From the NCBI GenBank assembly GCA_008828725.1, contig MEHQ01000101.1, positions 31,681-95,680 on the forward strand: DNA of 64,000 bases, read 5' to 3'. Below the pieces are notes generated by a model. The model made no database searches. It was not told the DNA's origin and saw nothing but the letters and a program-made list of their open reading frames with translations. Source of the stretch: Saccharina japonica. Lineage: Eukaryota; Sar; Phaeophyceae; Laminariales; Laminariaceae. Numbering within the stretch: the stretch's first letter is position 1; every line of letters begins with the position of its first letter. The translations under genes were made by a program, and so were the position numbers. Positions 1 through 12,289 of the stretch are shown here, piece by piece.

Positions 1-347
1 TTTTTTTGTCCATCCCATTTATTATCTTCGCCCTTCCTTTCTCTCTCCTCCCTAGTCGTAACTCAGATCTGCGGTCACAAAGTAGGCTCCTCTCCCTCCT
101 CCCCCACTACGGTTCTTGCCTTGCATTTTTATCGCGAGAAGACTTCAGCCTTTTCTTCCCTCGTCGACTCGCATCGAATTGTGCCTACCCACGCTACTAT
201 TAACAGGCGCTCTCAGCAGTTGATTCCGTTTAAAAAAAAATAATATTGTTGCAAATAATCTCAAACGTCCGACCCACGTGGGATTCGAACTCCAGACATC
301 AACGTTTAGAAGCGTTCGAGGTTACTACTAGACCATCGGGGCGACCG
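1..347 (-). mobile_element. tRNA-derived SINE, near full-length copy
   Basis: Read on the minus strand, this starts with a tRNA-like head (about 347-270) carrying an A-box-like TGGTCTAGTAGTAACC and a B-box GAGTTCGAATCCC. A conserved body follows, and the copy ends at the window edge in GGGATGGACAAAAAAA. The body words (GTGACCCCGG, CTGAGTTACGACTA, ATAAATGGGATGG) recur at 424-725, 2041-2210, 37311-37390, 45296-45345, 46537-46869 and 60320-60575. Pol III promoter boxes, an A-rich tail and dispersed copies define a SINE. It is not a functional tRNA gene because no cloverleaf closes. Confidence 0.75.
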
Positions 348-423
348 GCTACAGGGCTGGGCCCTGGTAGCTCCAGACACTACAGTATATACTGGCTGCG
401 TCAGGAGCCAGTACACTGGGCGC

Positions 424-725
424 GAACAGTTTTTTGGTTTTGTCCATCCCATTTATTATCTTCGCCTTTCCTTTCTCTCTCCTTCCTAGTCGTTACTCAG
501 ACCCGGGGTCACAAAGTAGGCTCTTCTCCCTCTCCCCCCACTACGGTTCTTGCCTTTCATTTTTATCGCGAGAAGGTTTCAGCGCTTTCTTCCCCCGTCG
601 ACTTGCGTCGGATTCCGCCTACCCACGCCACGAAGGCGCTCTCAGCAATTGGTTCCTTTTTATTTTTTTCAAATAGAGTCAAAATCTCTCACCACGGTGG
701 GATTTGAACTCGGTTACCAATGATA
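424..725 (-). mobile_element. tRNA-derived SINE, second copy with diverged head
   Basis: This has the same body as the copy at 1-347. The B-box-like GAGTTCAAATCCC lies near 700 on the minus strand, and the element ends in GGGATGGACAAAACC near 434. Upstream of the B box the head differs from the other copies, so the A box is uncertain. The two copies lie head-to-tail about 80 bp apart. Confidence 0.7.
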
Positions 726-2040
726 CCCGAACAGTACACTGTATCGGCGAATCCGAAACAGGTCGACGCCAAGCCGCGACCCTTCCCTGTGGGTGAGGGG
801 GGCCCGTCGGGGGACCCCCGGGAGGGCCCCCGTGGAAGAGCACTGGCGGCGGCACGTTTCTACGCGATTTAGCAATTTTAAAGCAACAACCTACGGTAGG
901 TTCGTGCATTTTTTCACGGGAAATTGGGGCGATAGGTTGACTGAGGAAAAAGGATGCAACGCCGACAAAGTTCCTGTTGGTACAGGAGAGGTACACAGAG
1001 CCTACGGCCACCTCCCTCCCTCCATCCCTCCCTCCCTCGTTTTGTTTCGCGTGCCCTAGCTCGGCGCGCACGTTTGAGGGGTTTCCGCAACATATTGAGG
1101 CTACACTGTGAGACGTACGTTCATCATCAATGCACCGGCAACCCTGGCCGGTAAGCTCCCTCAGCCAGTACAGTAGTACCTACTGGCAGAAAATACCGGC
1201 CCAGGCCCATGCCCTACAAAGTATGGTTGCTGCCAAAAGCATAAAATCAACGAAGTTCGTCACATTCTCCACGCTACACGAAATCATCTAATCTACGAAT
1301 CTACCAACTTCCCTTCTCCCCAAAAATACTCCCACCTGAGAAAACGGAAGGAGTGCGCAACCTGGGGAAGAAAAAAACCCAACATCTGCGGAAACCTGCG
1401 CCAATACCGCTTTGATATCGAAATATCATGTTGAAAACTTTCAGCAGCCCTCCCCTGCTTCTTCTTCTTCTTGCGGCCGAAAAGCGCATGGCAGATCTCT
1501 GCCCCCGTCCTTATGGGCAAGGATTAATGGAAAATAATTGCCCTTTCAAACGCGCGTTCTCGATGATCTCTCGATCTTCGTCCGGCTAGCCTTCCCCATA
1601 CGACTGTGGTTCTGCTTAGTCAGGGGGTAGACAGCAATTAATCAACGCCTACTCGAACGTTGAACCCGGAAATCTCTCGTCCGGTCAGCTCGTGGGAGGC
1701 TCAAATTCCCCAAACCATTTCAATCAAATCTCTTCAGCTTCTGCTGTAACAAGTTTTGCGCAAGTAAATAACCAAATCAACCCCAAGACTCACCTTTTTC
1801 GCGACTGCAGGGGACCAAATAACAGCTCTTAATCATCGTACATATGCTGCCCACGAACCGGTTAAAACGACAACAGCGCCATACCCCCAACGCTTGCTAC
1901 TGCAACCTTCGATTTATTGCTCCCATGCCCCTTCCACGCCATGGCCAAGTCTTCTCATCGCGCGGCACTTTCGACGAAGCCCCGAGCGAAAAACCTTCCT
2001 ATTCCATCGAAAAAGTAAGGTTTGCACCTGCTTTACGAGC
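726..2040. other. no gene recognised; GC-rich palindrome and CCCT tract
   Basis: No coding signal was found. The stretch near 795-836 is a G/C palindromic run containing GGGGACCCCCGGGAGGGCCCC. Around 1010-1038 there is a CCCTCCCT tract. A TACAGTAGTA word lies near 1169. The remainder is unremarkable mixed sequence. Confidence 0.4.
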
Positions 2041-2210
2041 CCCATAGTCGTAACTCAGATCCGGGGTCACAAGGCAGGCTCTTCTCCTTCCTCCCCACTA
2101 CGGTTTGTGCCTGCCTTGTTTTTTTATCGCGCAGAGGGTTCAGCATTCCCAAAGCTCGTCGATTTTCATCGAATTTTCGCTAACTCACGCTCTCGCGCTT
2201 TCCGCTACGC
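2041..2210 (-). mobile_element. SINE fragment (body only)
   Basis: The segment carries the SINE body words (GTCGTAACTCAGATCCGGGG, CCCCACTACGG, TTTTTATCGCG, GCTAACTCACGCTC) in the same orientation as the copies at 1-725. The GGGATGG tail is absent and the tRNA head is not recognisable. Confidence 0.65.
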
Positions 2211-2498
2211 ATTGGATGGTGGCAAAAAGGCGCGAGCCTTCGAGGGCAAAGAGCCCGCACCCGAGGTTTTCGTGTTTCACGACGAAGCGTGCTATACATG
2301 ACATAGAGGTAAGCACTTTTTACCCAAACACGTTTCTGACCTTAAGGCATGCCGCTCAACTGAGGATCTACCCAACAACGCCGTTTTGGTTTGGAAAACT
2401 TTAACGCTGTAGACCTACAGTAGGCGATGGGGTTTCTCATCGGGTTAGGCGTACACATTTTCTTAAATCTATTTTTTTGGGGGTGATATACATGCCTC

Positions 2499-2844
2499 CG
2501 ACGCATGCTTTGCCTTATAAGGGTAGCGCCTTATAAGGGTAGCGCCTTATAAGGGTAGCGCCTTATAAGGGTAGCGCCTTATTACGTCTTCTGAGGCTCC
2601 TTCCTCACATCAGGAGATTTATACTGGTAGTAAGTCACCCAAAAACTGATTTTGGAGGGAAGGTATAAGTGATAATGCGATGAACGATCCCATGGTCTAA
2701 GTAAAACAAGCAACACAAAATAGTGCAACACAAGAAAAAAATGAGGAAATTTCCGACGATTTTTGGGTTAAGGAGCCCCCCCGTCATTCAGAAACCTTTT
2801 CAGCCAAAAAACGGTATACCTTAACCCTCTACGTATCGTAGCAC
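2499..2844. mobile_element. TIR element copy A of a MITE-like family, with internal tandem repeat
   Basis: The left end begins GCATGCTTTG and the right end is the inverted CTACGTATCGTAGCAC. Internal words shared with the other copies are AAAAACTGATTTTGGAGG, CCCATGG, CGACGATTTTTGGGTTAAGGAG and CATTCAGAA...TTTCAGCC. Other copies lie at 3251-3543, 28461-28700, 30893-31380, 31374-31866, 31992-32262, 56592-56836 and 58422-58649, with an end fragment at 53153-53210. No ORF is present, so it is non-autonomous. The superfamily is not assigned. Confidence 0.65.
2512..2583. repeat. 16-bp tandem repeat, about 4.5 copies
   Basis: The unit GCCTTATAAGGGTAGC is repeated perfectly four times (2512-2575), followed by a partial fifth unit. 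It contains the palindrome CCTTATAAGG and lies just inside the left end of TIR element copy A. Other copies of that element lack it. Confidence 0.95.
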
Positions 2845-3114
2845 AAGTCCTGCCCACGTCAAAAGCCTCAGTAAAATATGTAAAATGGTGCACCCCTGCG
2901 TTATTCGCGACGAAACTCGTAACCCCCCAACGACGCCAAATCATATATTCGGAAACGAGGAAATATATGTATATATATACTTTGTTTATATATATATACA
3001 CCCCATACATATACATCTGGGAGCCCTCGCCCTGCCCTCATGCTCAAATCAATGACCACGTTGTAAAAAAATAAGGTTGTCAGGGTAAGTCCTGATGGGA
3101 CACCCTTCTACTTG

Positions 3115-3255
3115 TGTCCCACCGCCAAAACAATAGTACCGGAGACCGTCGGAGAGATTTTGCTTTCTAAGACCTCCAGTGAACACTAACCCCCACCTAC
3201 TACCCCACTGCCAAAGCAAATAGTATCGGAGATATTGTGTTTTCTAAGACGACGC
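3115..3255. repeat. imperfect direct duplication of about 90-bp spacing
   Basis: The words CCGCCAAAACAATAGTACCG...TTTTGCTTTCTAAGAC at 3121-3171 recur as CTGCCAAAGCAAATAGTATCG...GTGTTTTCTAAGACGACG at 3208-3254. The duplication sits immediately before TIR element copy B. No coding signal is seen. Confidence 0.6.
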
Positions 3256-3543
3256 ATGCTACGGGTAGAGGTGCACCTGCATACAGTACATTTCCTGAGC
3301 TCCTCACTTGAGGAGCTTTATGCCGTTATACCTGCAGTAGTCTAAACACTGATTTTTTGGAGGAAAATAAAACTGATATCATAACCGATTAACAATCCCA
3401 TGGCGTAAGTGTACTATAAAAAAATATTGCATCAAACAAAAATAGAAGGTGGTCTGGCGATTTTGGGTTAGGGAGCCCGATCATTCAGAACCCGTTTCAG
3501 CCAAAAAAAGGTATACCTATAATGCCTCTATCCTAGCACGCGC
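3251..3543. mobile_element. TIR element copy B
   Basis: The left terminus GCATGCTACGGGTAGAGGTG and the inverted right terminus ending CTATCCTAGCACGCG frame a 290-bp non-coding element. Internally it shares GAGCTCCTCACTTGAGGAGC, CTGATTTTTTGGAGGAAAAT, CCCATGGCGTAAGTGTA and GGCGATTTTGGGTTAGGGAG with the other copies. The inner palindrome GCTCCTCACTTGAGGAGC is conserved in the family. Confidence 0.7.
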
Positions 3544-5252
3544 CAGATCCATATCAATAGTAAGATGAAACCATCCGTGCGACAACACTCTTACCTGTCG
3601 ACTGCTTTTCAGCCCTTACATGTACCACGCTCAGCTCGTGGCGGGATTGCACTAAATGTTTACGGACGCGGTGTTGTTGCTGTTTGTTGTTGTTGCCGTC
3701 TCCACTCGAACACCGTTGTATATCCTCTTTCTATTTTCTCTACAGTAGATACCGCCCGGATCCGATCGATCGGAAAAGGTACGAGTCTTTCCGTCGTCAC
3801 AGGGTACGGCATCCCAAACAAGGCACGAGGAAAAACTAAATCTCCCTACGTACTCGCGAAAAATACAAAACATACGCCATAAAAAAAAACACTTGTCTCC
3901 CGAAAAATACCAAAGGCGATCGGAAACAATGAGTAGTCTAGAGAAAAAAAATAGAACATCAGCCCGAAACCGATATGAATACTGCCTGTAAATATCGATG
4001 TTCTCTAACATACACCTACATATAAAAAGCAACCGAAAACAACAGTTGTCCAGAGGGGGTAAATAGGACACCAGCCCAAACCCAATACCTGTGAATAATG
4101 GAATATATGGTATAAACATACACCTTACAAAATAAAATGAACCGATAAAGGCTATCTTTGTACACCTAAGAAGACGAAGTGATTTTATCCCTGGGTTTCC
4201 GCCGGCCGGCCTGCCTCACACCGGGGGGCGTTCAAAAACAAAAACAACAATCTGAAAAATAAAAATAAAACTTAAAAACAAGAGATACTTCGTCTAAGGT
4301 TCGTTCATTCCCGCTTAACCCATTCAGAACTGCAAAGCTTACCCCACACTAATTTCAAGTAGGCTGTCCCCCGATATGTGGGACCAGTTCTGAAGGGGTG
4401 AGACCGTATATCCTCTTGTATGTAAACGTACGGCAGTGTGCTAGGATGCTCTGCTTCCGGGATTTTATAGACTAGGCAAGCACCTCTGTACACCCAAGCT
4501 GTATTAGGGGGTGTGTGGGGGCGGGGGGTTGCGTAGCTTATGTGTAGGCAGCACACCCCTTAGTTATTAATAGATGCTACGGTGGTGCAACAGTATCGGG
4601 ATTATCTAAAGGCGACACACCCGCCGTCGGTTCGGAGGTGACGAGCATTGTTTGTTCCTCGTCACCAACCGACGGAGGAAAAACACCCAGGGAGCGCCTT
4701 ACTGCTAAACGCTCCCAATCGCTTTGACGTCGTCTTTCAAATGCTTCTCATCCGGTCCTGAGCCGACCGACGTGCGACCGGGCCAGGTCCTAGCTTCCTG
4801 CGTGCTTTCCGAACGTCTACAGCTTCGGGAGTCGCCGCCCACCAGGCTGTTTGACTATAATTTCACGCCATCAGCAGCTGCCGCATGGAGCCCTGTTCAT
4901 GGGCTGCCTTCCTTTTTGGTTGTTTTGAAACATACGACATATCAGTAAATTTCATATTTTAGTTGGTCTCTGCAATGTTTTTCTTTTTCGGGGTACCCCC
5001 CTTTCTTTCCTCCTAACCGTGTCCTTTTTTCCCAACGTTTGTAGTATTTACCTCCCGAGCTTTGGTTTTATAATTTATTTTCATCGTTTCCCCCCTTCAT
5101 TCCCGCTTGTTTTTGTTTCATTTTTGTTTCCCGTTTTCTTTCTGGTATCTCTATTTCAATACATCCAGATTGCTGGCGTGTGTATGTTGCGTTTGTCGCA
5201 TCCAGTACGATCGGTGATCGACAATATATGACTTTTCAATTAATGCATATGG
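3544..5252. other. no gene recognised; pyrimidine-rich stretch near 5.0-5.2 kb
   Basis: Apart from the hairpin at 4621-4678 there is nothing coding-like. About 4970-5160 is CT/T-rich on the plus strand. The reading frames in this interval show no recognisable domain. Confidence 0.4.
4621..4678. repeat. perfect-stem hairpin with 12-nt loop
   Basis: The left arm CCGTCGGTTCGGAGGTGACG pairs with the right arm CGTCACCAACCGACGG (4660-4675). The arms match except for a 4-nt bulge (TCCG on the left), and the loop is CATTGTTTGTTC. It could be a pre-miRNA-like hairpin, a degenerate MITE or a terminator-like structure. The sequence alone does not decide. Confidence 0.6.
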
Positions 5253-6792
5253 GCACCCCATGGAAATCATAGCCCACGCGCAGTCCAGGGGTAGCCCACG
5301 GGCAGTCCACGCCCAGTCCATGGGTAGCCCGCGCCCAGCCCGTGGGCGGCCCGTGGACAGTCCATGGACGCCCGCCCACGAACAAGCCCCGCATAGTCCG
5401 CGGACAACTCATAAACAACCCAAGAGCAGCTCAAGTATAGCCCACCGCCAACTTGCACACAGCCCATGGTCAGCCCATGGACAGGCCAGATTTCGTTTTC
5501 AAACTCTCTAAAACTAGAACGCGAAATATTGAAAACGAAACGTTTCGCCGGTCGCGGGGACAATCTCGTAGGAAGATCTGACAGAACGTCCAAAGTAAAA
5601 AACGCATTTTGGGGCTCTACGGGGCTTTTCGTGCACTAGTTTTTCCATGGCATGCCCATGGAGATACAAAAAAACGCCCGTGGTCTGTTCGCGGTTACCC
5701 TTCCCATGGGATGCCCGTGTCGTTTCTTTGAACAGACCGCCCGCGAGCTACCCACGGCCTATCCGTGGCCTTTTCGCGGACCTTTCGTGGTCTGTCTGTG
5801 GGATGTACGTGGCCGTCGGCGAGCAGTCGATTGTCCTGTCCGTGGCTGTACGCGGACTGTCTTGGGGCTGCCGACGGGCTGTCCGTGGGCCGCCTGTGGG
5901 CTGTTCACGGTCTGCCCGTGGGCTGCCCGTGAGAGGCCCGTGGGATGCACCGTGTATTTCCCGCGAGCTGTCCATGGGCTACCCGTGGCCTGTCCATGGG
6001 CTGCCAGAGGGAGGCCCGTGGACTGCCCATGAGCTGCCTGCGGGCTATCGTCGGCCTGCCTCTGGGATGCTCATGGGCTGTCCATAGCCTCCTCGTGGGC
6101 TTCTGCCCGTAGGGTTCCCGTTCGCTGCCCATGAGCTTCCCGCAAGCTGTCAATGGGCTGTCCATGGGCTGCCCGTGCAATGCCCATGGACTGCCGGTGG
6201 GGTTTCCATGGTGTTCCCGCGAGCTGTTTTCTGTCCGCCCATGGACGGCTCGTGGGCTGTTTTCGGTCTGCTCGTGGACTGTCCTTGACTGTCAATGGGC
6301 TGCGCGCGGCACAATACTTCCATGGGATGCACTGGGAGATCCATCAAAAGGGCACGTCATGTAGGTCATGACGATCGACATTATATTACTTTTTTATGGA
6401 ATGTCCGTGGGTATCCCATGGGAAGTATAGCCCACGTGCTTTACACGGGTAGCCCATGAGCAGCCCACGGGCAGCCCACGGACACCCCATGGACACCTCA
6501 CGGACAGCCCGCGGACGGCCCACGCACAGCCCATGGACAGCCCACGGACAGCTCATGGACAGTCCACGGGCAGCCCACGGACAATCCATGTGCAGCCCAT
6601 GGACAGCCCACAGGCAGCCCACGGACGGCATCCCATGGTCAACACATGGGAAGAACATAGGCAGACCTCATACAGTCCATGAACAGCCGGCGGGTCGCTT
6701 GCCCTGTGTACGTACGGCGCCGACGGGTTGCCCGTGGGCCGCCCGTGAGTTGTGAATGGGCCTTGTGTTCCATGGGAAGCCCGAGGGGATTC

Positions 6793-6823
<31 letters not shown>

Positions 6824-7190
6824 ATTGGCCGAAGACGCACATTGTTTGACTTGCGGTATTTGTAGTGTTTCGCTCATTTAATGGCCGACCTGCGAGCGAC
6901 CCACGGGAGGCCCATGGGCGACTCATGAGCGCCTCATCAACAACCTATTGGCGGGCCAATAACAACCCACGGGCGACCGACCAATGACCCATGGGCGTGG
7001 GGTGTACGTGAGAGGGTATCGTGGGGCGTCTAGGGGTGTCCGTGGGGATCCCGTGGGTTACCCGTGGGCCGCCCATTGGTTGTCTATGGAGCACTCGTGG
7101 GTCGCCCCTGAGTCACCCGTGAAGTGCCCATGGGTAGCTCGTGGGTCGGCCATTGGTCGCCCACGAAATAGCCATCAAATGAGCCATAAA
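5253..7190. repeat. 11-bp minisatellite, module 1 (CATGGGCAGCC type)
   Basis: Degenerate 11-bp units CAYGGNCAGCC fill most of the interval. The array runs in blocks of alternating polarity: the CAGCC form at 5253-5490, the CTGCC form (reverse complement) at 5640-6350, CAGCC at 6395-6670, CTGCC at 6715-6785, then mixed to 7190. Non-array inserts are at 5495-5640 and 6790-6880, the latter including a (TA)n run. The unit core CCCATGGG is palindromic. Long open frames in all phases follow from a stop-free 11-mer and are not genes. Confidence 0.95.
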
Positions 7191-7239
7191 GTATGCCTAC
7201 GAGCACAAACGTCAACTAACGCAAAATCTTCGGAGGACA

Positions 7240-8262
7240 AGCCAGGCTGGGCTCGGGGTGGAGGATAGGGCCAGGGACAGGAGTTGAGGCTGGGACGTGA
7301 GCTGAGGCTTAGGCAGGGGCTGGGGCTGGCACTGGACTAGCGCTCAGGCTGGGGCTTGGGCTGGAGGTTGGCCTCAGGCGGGGGCTGTGGCTTGGGTGGA
7401 GTCTGGAGCCATGACTTGGGCTTGGGCTGGTCTCGAAGTAGGGTTGGAGTTTGGACTGGGGCTGGATGTTTTCGCTGGCGCTGGGGCTGGGGCTGGTGCT
7501 CGAGATGGCGATTGAGGCTAGGACTGGGCTAGCATGGAGCTCTAATTGGTGGTGGGGGTCTGCTTGAGGTGAGGGTTTTGGGCGGAAGAGAGGGATGGGA
7601 AATGAGCTTGGGCTTGGGGTGGGGCAGGAGATGGAGTGAAGGTCGGGCCTGGGCCCAGGCGGCCTTTGCAGGGCTTAGGGCGGAGTTTGATGACCTGATA
7701 GGGCCTTGAACAATATATAGGGCTTGTGCAGAGCTTAAACCAATGTTAATGCTTGGTTAAAGGCAGGGAGTTAGGGACGTCACTTGGGCCGGGCTAGTGG
7801 CGGTGTTGGGGCCGGGGCTGGGGCCGGAGCCAAAACAGAAGCTTGGCTAGGGTCAAGGCTGGGTTGGTTCGGATGACGGAAGGGGACTGGGGCTTGAACT
7901 GGCTGGGGCTTGAGCCGGGGCACGCGGTAAGGACTTGACTTGGGTTTGATGTTGAGCTGGGGTTTGGGCTTAGTGTGAGGCTTGGGCTTGTGGTGCCCTA
8001 GACACAGCCCCAGTCCTTGGCCCCAACCCCTACCCCGACCCGAGCCCAACATTTTCTCCAGCTAAGGCCCATGGCTTAGACCAATTACAAGTCGCAGCTC
8101 GATAGCCACCCGAAACGCAAGGCCTAGCCTAATCCCAAGCTCAAGCATACGTTCAAGCTCCAATTCAAGCCCCCGCCGTATTCCAGCATCGGATCGAAGG
8201 CCCTCCGTGACCGGAGCCCAAGGCCGGCTCATGTCCAAAATCCGGCGTTGGTTTTGGTCACG
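7240..8262. repeat. G-rich GGGGCT/TGGGCT array, module 1
   Basis: Irregular repeats of GGGGCTTGGGCT, GGGGCTGGGGCT and similar hexamer pairs lie on the plus strand to about 7990. From about 7990 to 8262 the polarity inverts to AAGCCC/AAGCTC. The G-rich strand has dense GGG runs that could form G-quadruplexes. Proline/alanine-rich frames on the other strand are repeat by-products. Confidence 0.9.
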
Positions 8263-11200
8263 CACGGGCTACCCATGGATTACCCATCGGGTACCCATAG
8301 ACTACCCGTGACACATGTGCTACCCCCATGAGCCACTCATGGGGTTACCCGTGGGACACCCGTAGGTAGCCCATGAACCACAAGGAGGAACTGTTGAGCT
8401 ATCTATGGCCGGCATATCCACGCGCTACGCCCATGCTCTACTCATGGGTTACCCAGGGTTTCCAACCTAACCTCTACGGGCTGCTCAAGGACTACCCACG
8501 GCATGTCCATGGGATACGCATGGGATGCCCATGTGATGCCCATGAGATATTTATGATATGCCAATAAGCTACTCTTAGACTACCCATGGGCTGCCCAAGG
8601 GTTACCCCTCGAATACCCACGGTCTCGCGAGGCCAACCATTGGGGTATCTAAAGGCTACCCATGAGATGCCCGTGGGCTACCCATGGGATCGCTATGCCG
8701 GCGGCAGGCCCATTGGACATCCATGGACTACCGATGAGATGCTCACGGGCTACCCACGACCTACCACTCCAGGTTTAAGGGCTACTCGTTGGGTATCTAT
8801 GGAATGCACACGGGCTCCCGGCAGAATGCCCACGGGCTACCACTATAAGTATTTGGGCTACCCATGGGCTACCCATGGGCTACCTTTTGGGGCCCACGGG
8901 GTGCCCATGGGCTTCGCGTAGGTTGCCCATGAGATTCCCATGGGGTTCAAGTTACCCACAAGCTACCTATGTTGCTGCCTTCATGAACCGTCCATGGTCT
9001 GCCCGGTGGGATGCTCATGGGAAGCCCATGGGCCAGCACTAGGACGAACTGGGCTACCCGTGGGCAAGCCGTGGACCACCACTAGAAACTTCTGCCCCCC
9101 CCACAGGATAACTATGGGATACCCATGGGCTACCCATGGGGTGGCCATGAGATACCCATGGAATGCCAATGGGGGGCTCATGGGAAAGGCCCTATGGAAT
9201 GCCCATTGGATGCCCATGGTCTTTTCCCAAACAATCATGGGCCACCCATGGACTATCCATCGGCGATCTATGGGCTACAGATGGGCTACCCATAGGGTTC
9301 ACCTGGAGTGCCAATGGGATACGCATGGGCTACGTGTGGGATAGCCATGGGCTTCCATGTAAAACCCATGAACTACCCATGTGCTACTCCCATCTGCCAC
9401 AGAGGCGTTCCCGCAGGATACCCATGGGCAACTCATGGGTCAACACTAGAAAACCATGGGCTACCCATGAGCTACCCAGCGGGTACTCACGGGATGCCTA
9501 CCGGATGGCCATGGGATGGCCATGGAATTCCTTTAAGCTACTGATAGTATTTCCACGGGATGTCCATGGGATACGCATGGGAGGCTAATGGGATGCTCAT
9601 GGGGTACCCATGGGATGCCCACAGGTAACCCAGAGTTATCTCATGGGTGGCCCATGGGGATGTCACACGAGTAGCCCATGGGTAGTTCATATGTAGACCA
9701 CGAACATCCTATGGGCATCGCATAAGTATCGCATGGGTACACCATGGGATCCCGCCGATGAGTAGAGCATGGGCATCCCATGGGTATCCTATGACCCTTC
9801 CATGGCTATTCCATGGACATCCCATGAACATCCCATGGTCTTCCCACGGGCTACCAGTAGAATCTCACGGGCTACCCATGGCCTCTTCCAATAATAGTAC
9901 GGACTACCTATGGGCTACCGATTCGCTACAGAAAGGCTTCCCATGGGATATGCATGGGCTACATAGTTGATGCCGACGGCCTACCCATCGGCCAGCCGTG
10001 GGATGCCCATGAGCTCCCATGCGATGCCGATGGGAAACTGGTGCTATGGTAGGCTACATCCATTTTCACTACCGTGTTAAGGCCACTTCGGGTGAGTGGC
10101 TCTGTACCCCACTCGAATTTGGAGACGTTCAAAAACAGTTTTGGCGCAGCGCAACAAATAATCCGACGCCAGTGCATATCGCGAAACAAAAACAAAACAC
10201 ACAACGTAAGGCTGTGAATATACGCTAACTGGGGGGGGGGCGTCAATCGGCCGCGTGGCTCTGAGTGGCTGACAAAAAGGGTCTACACATGCCTCCCTAA
10301 TCGTGGCCTTGGTGGGGATGCCTAATCGTGGCCTTGGTGGGGATGCCCATAGGGTTTTTGCCCATGAATGTGCCCATGAAAGCATGTGGTACCGATGGGC
10401 GGGCTACCCATGGGCTACTCATGAGCCACTTATGGGATGCCCATGGGATTCGCATGGGCGACGTATAGGATAACCACGGGCTACCAATCGGCGACACCTG
10501 AAATGTCCATGCGGAGCCCACGTGTTACCACTGGAAACTCATGAGCTACACATTGCCTATTCATGGCCTACGCACGAGCTACTTGTGGTCTATCTATGGG
10601 CTACGGACTGGGTGCCCGTACCCGTAGACTATCCATGGGATACCACTAGAAGTGCATGGCTTACGCAGTCCATGGGCTACCCCTGGTCTAGAATTGGTAT
10701 TCTCAGGGGATATCCATGGGTTATGAATTGGACACGTACGTAATGCCCATGAGATACACGTAGGCGACGTCTGGGATGCCCATGGAATGGCCATGGCATA
10801 CCCATGGGATTCCCATGGGCTACCCATGGAACACCCGTGGGGTAGTCGTCGAGAGGTTCCTTGTAAATTCACGGGCTACGCATGGGCTACATATGGACTC
10901 TTCATGGGATACCCATAGGGCACACATGATACACGTTTGGAGCCGCTCACGGTCTACCCATCCGCTACCCGTGGAGTTCTCATGGACTACCCACGGCACG
11001 CTCATGGGGTTTCCAGGAGATTTCCACGGTCACTTCCTCTATAACGCTATCGACTACCTGTGGGCTCCCCATGGGGTGCCCATAGGCACGGATGGGCAAC
11101 GTTTAGGATTTCCACGAGCTACCCATCGGCTATCCGTGACATCCCCATGGGTTACCCGTAGGATAGCCATGGGATGGCCATGTAATATCCATAGGATACC

Positions 11201-12120
11201 CATGAGATGACCATGGGATACGCATGAGCTTTTTATGGGATGTCCACGTCCTACACATGGACTACCAATGGGGATCCCATGGGGTTCCCATGGGATCCCC
11301 ATGGGCTACGGATGCGATGCATACGGGAAGCCCATTGGCTACCCTTGGGAGGCCCATGTGGTATGCATTATATGGCCACGGGATATGCATAAGCTACTTA
11401 CGGGGTGTTCCCGGACGTCCATTGAGCTACCCGTCGGATGCCCATGGGATACCCATGGTCTACCACTAAAATGGCACGGCTTACTCATGAGCGACTCATC
11501 GGCTACCCACAGAATGCCATGGGACGCCCATGGCCTACCCCTTGGCTACTCATGGGCTACCCATGGGCTACCCATGGGCTACCCATGAGCTACCCATGGG
11601 CTACCCATGGTCTACCCATGGTCTACCCATGGTCTACCCATGGTCTACCCATGGTCTAACCATGGTCTAACCATGGGCTACCCGTGAGCTACGCATGTGC
11701 TACGCATGTGCTACCCATGTGCTACCCATGGTATACCCACGGTCTACCCATGGGCTAACTATAGGCTACCCGTGAGCTACGCATGTGATACCCGCGTGTG
11801 TCACACATGGACCACTCGTGGGCTACCCATGGGCATTCTATAGGTTTCACATGGGTATTCCATAGGGAGTGCATGGGCATCCCATGGGCATGCCATGCGC
11901 ATTATTAGCCGATGGGTAGTCCAAGTGAAGCCTATAGTTAGCCCATAGATCCCCCATGAGCATTCTATGGGCCTTGCATGTGCCTCCCATGGACATCCCA
12001 TGGGTAGCCCTTGGGTGACCAATGGCTAGCCTTTACGTAGCGCATGGGTAGCCCATGGATATTGGATGGGAAGCCCATGTGTAGTGCATGGATAGCCCAT
12101 GGATAGTCCATGGGGCTGCA
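8262..12120. repeat. 11-bp minisatellite, module 2 (CATGGGCTACC type)
   Basis: Units of CATGGGCTACC run for almost 3.9 kb, with polarity switches to CATGGGTAGCC at about 9640-9840 and 11810-12120. A non-array spacer occupies about 10035-10385. The most homogeneous stretch is 11535-11680, where many consecutive units differ only by GGGCTA versus GGTCTA. Because 11 is not a multiple of 3, all frames encode the same 11-residue periodic peptide, so the open frames here are artefacts. Confidence 0.97.
10298..10347. repeat. 25-bp direct repeat, two copies
   Basis: The unit CTAATCGTGGCCTTGGTGGG followed by GATGC occurs twice in direct succession. It lies inside the non-array spacer that interrupts the module 2 minisatellite. 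No other function is seen. Confidence 0.85.
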
Positions 12121-12289
12121 GGCTAGAACCCGTGCGACACCCATGAGCTAGCGATGGGGAGCCCAGGGGTAGCCAGCGGGTAGAGGTCATAGCCGGTGGT
12201 CATTTCAATTGGTAGCCCATGAAGTTCCCATGAAACGTGCGAACCAGTAACCAACCATACAACATATACATAATGTGGATCGTTGTTAA

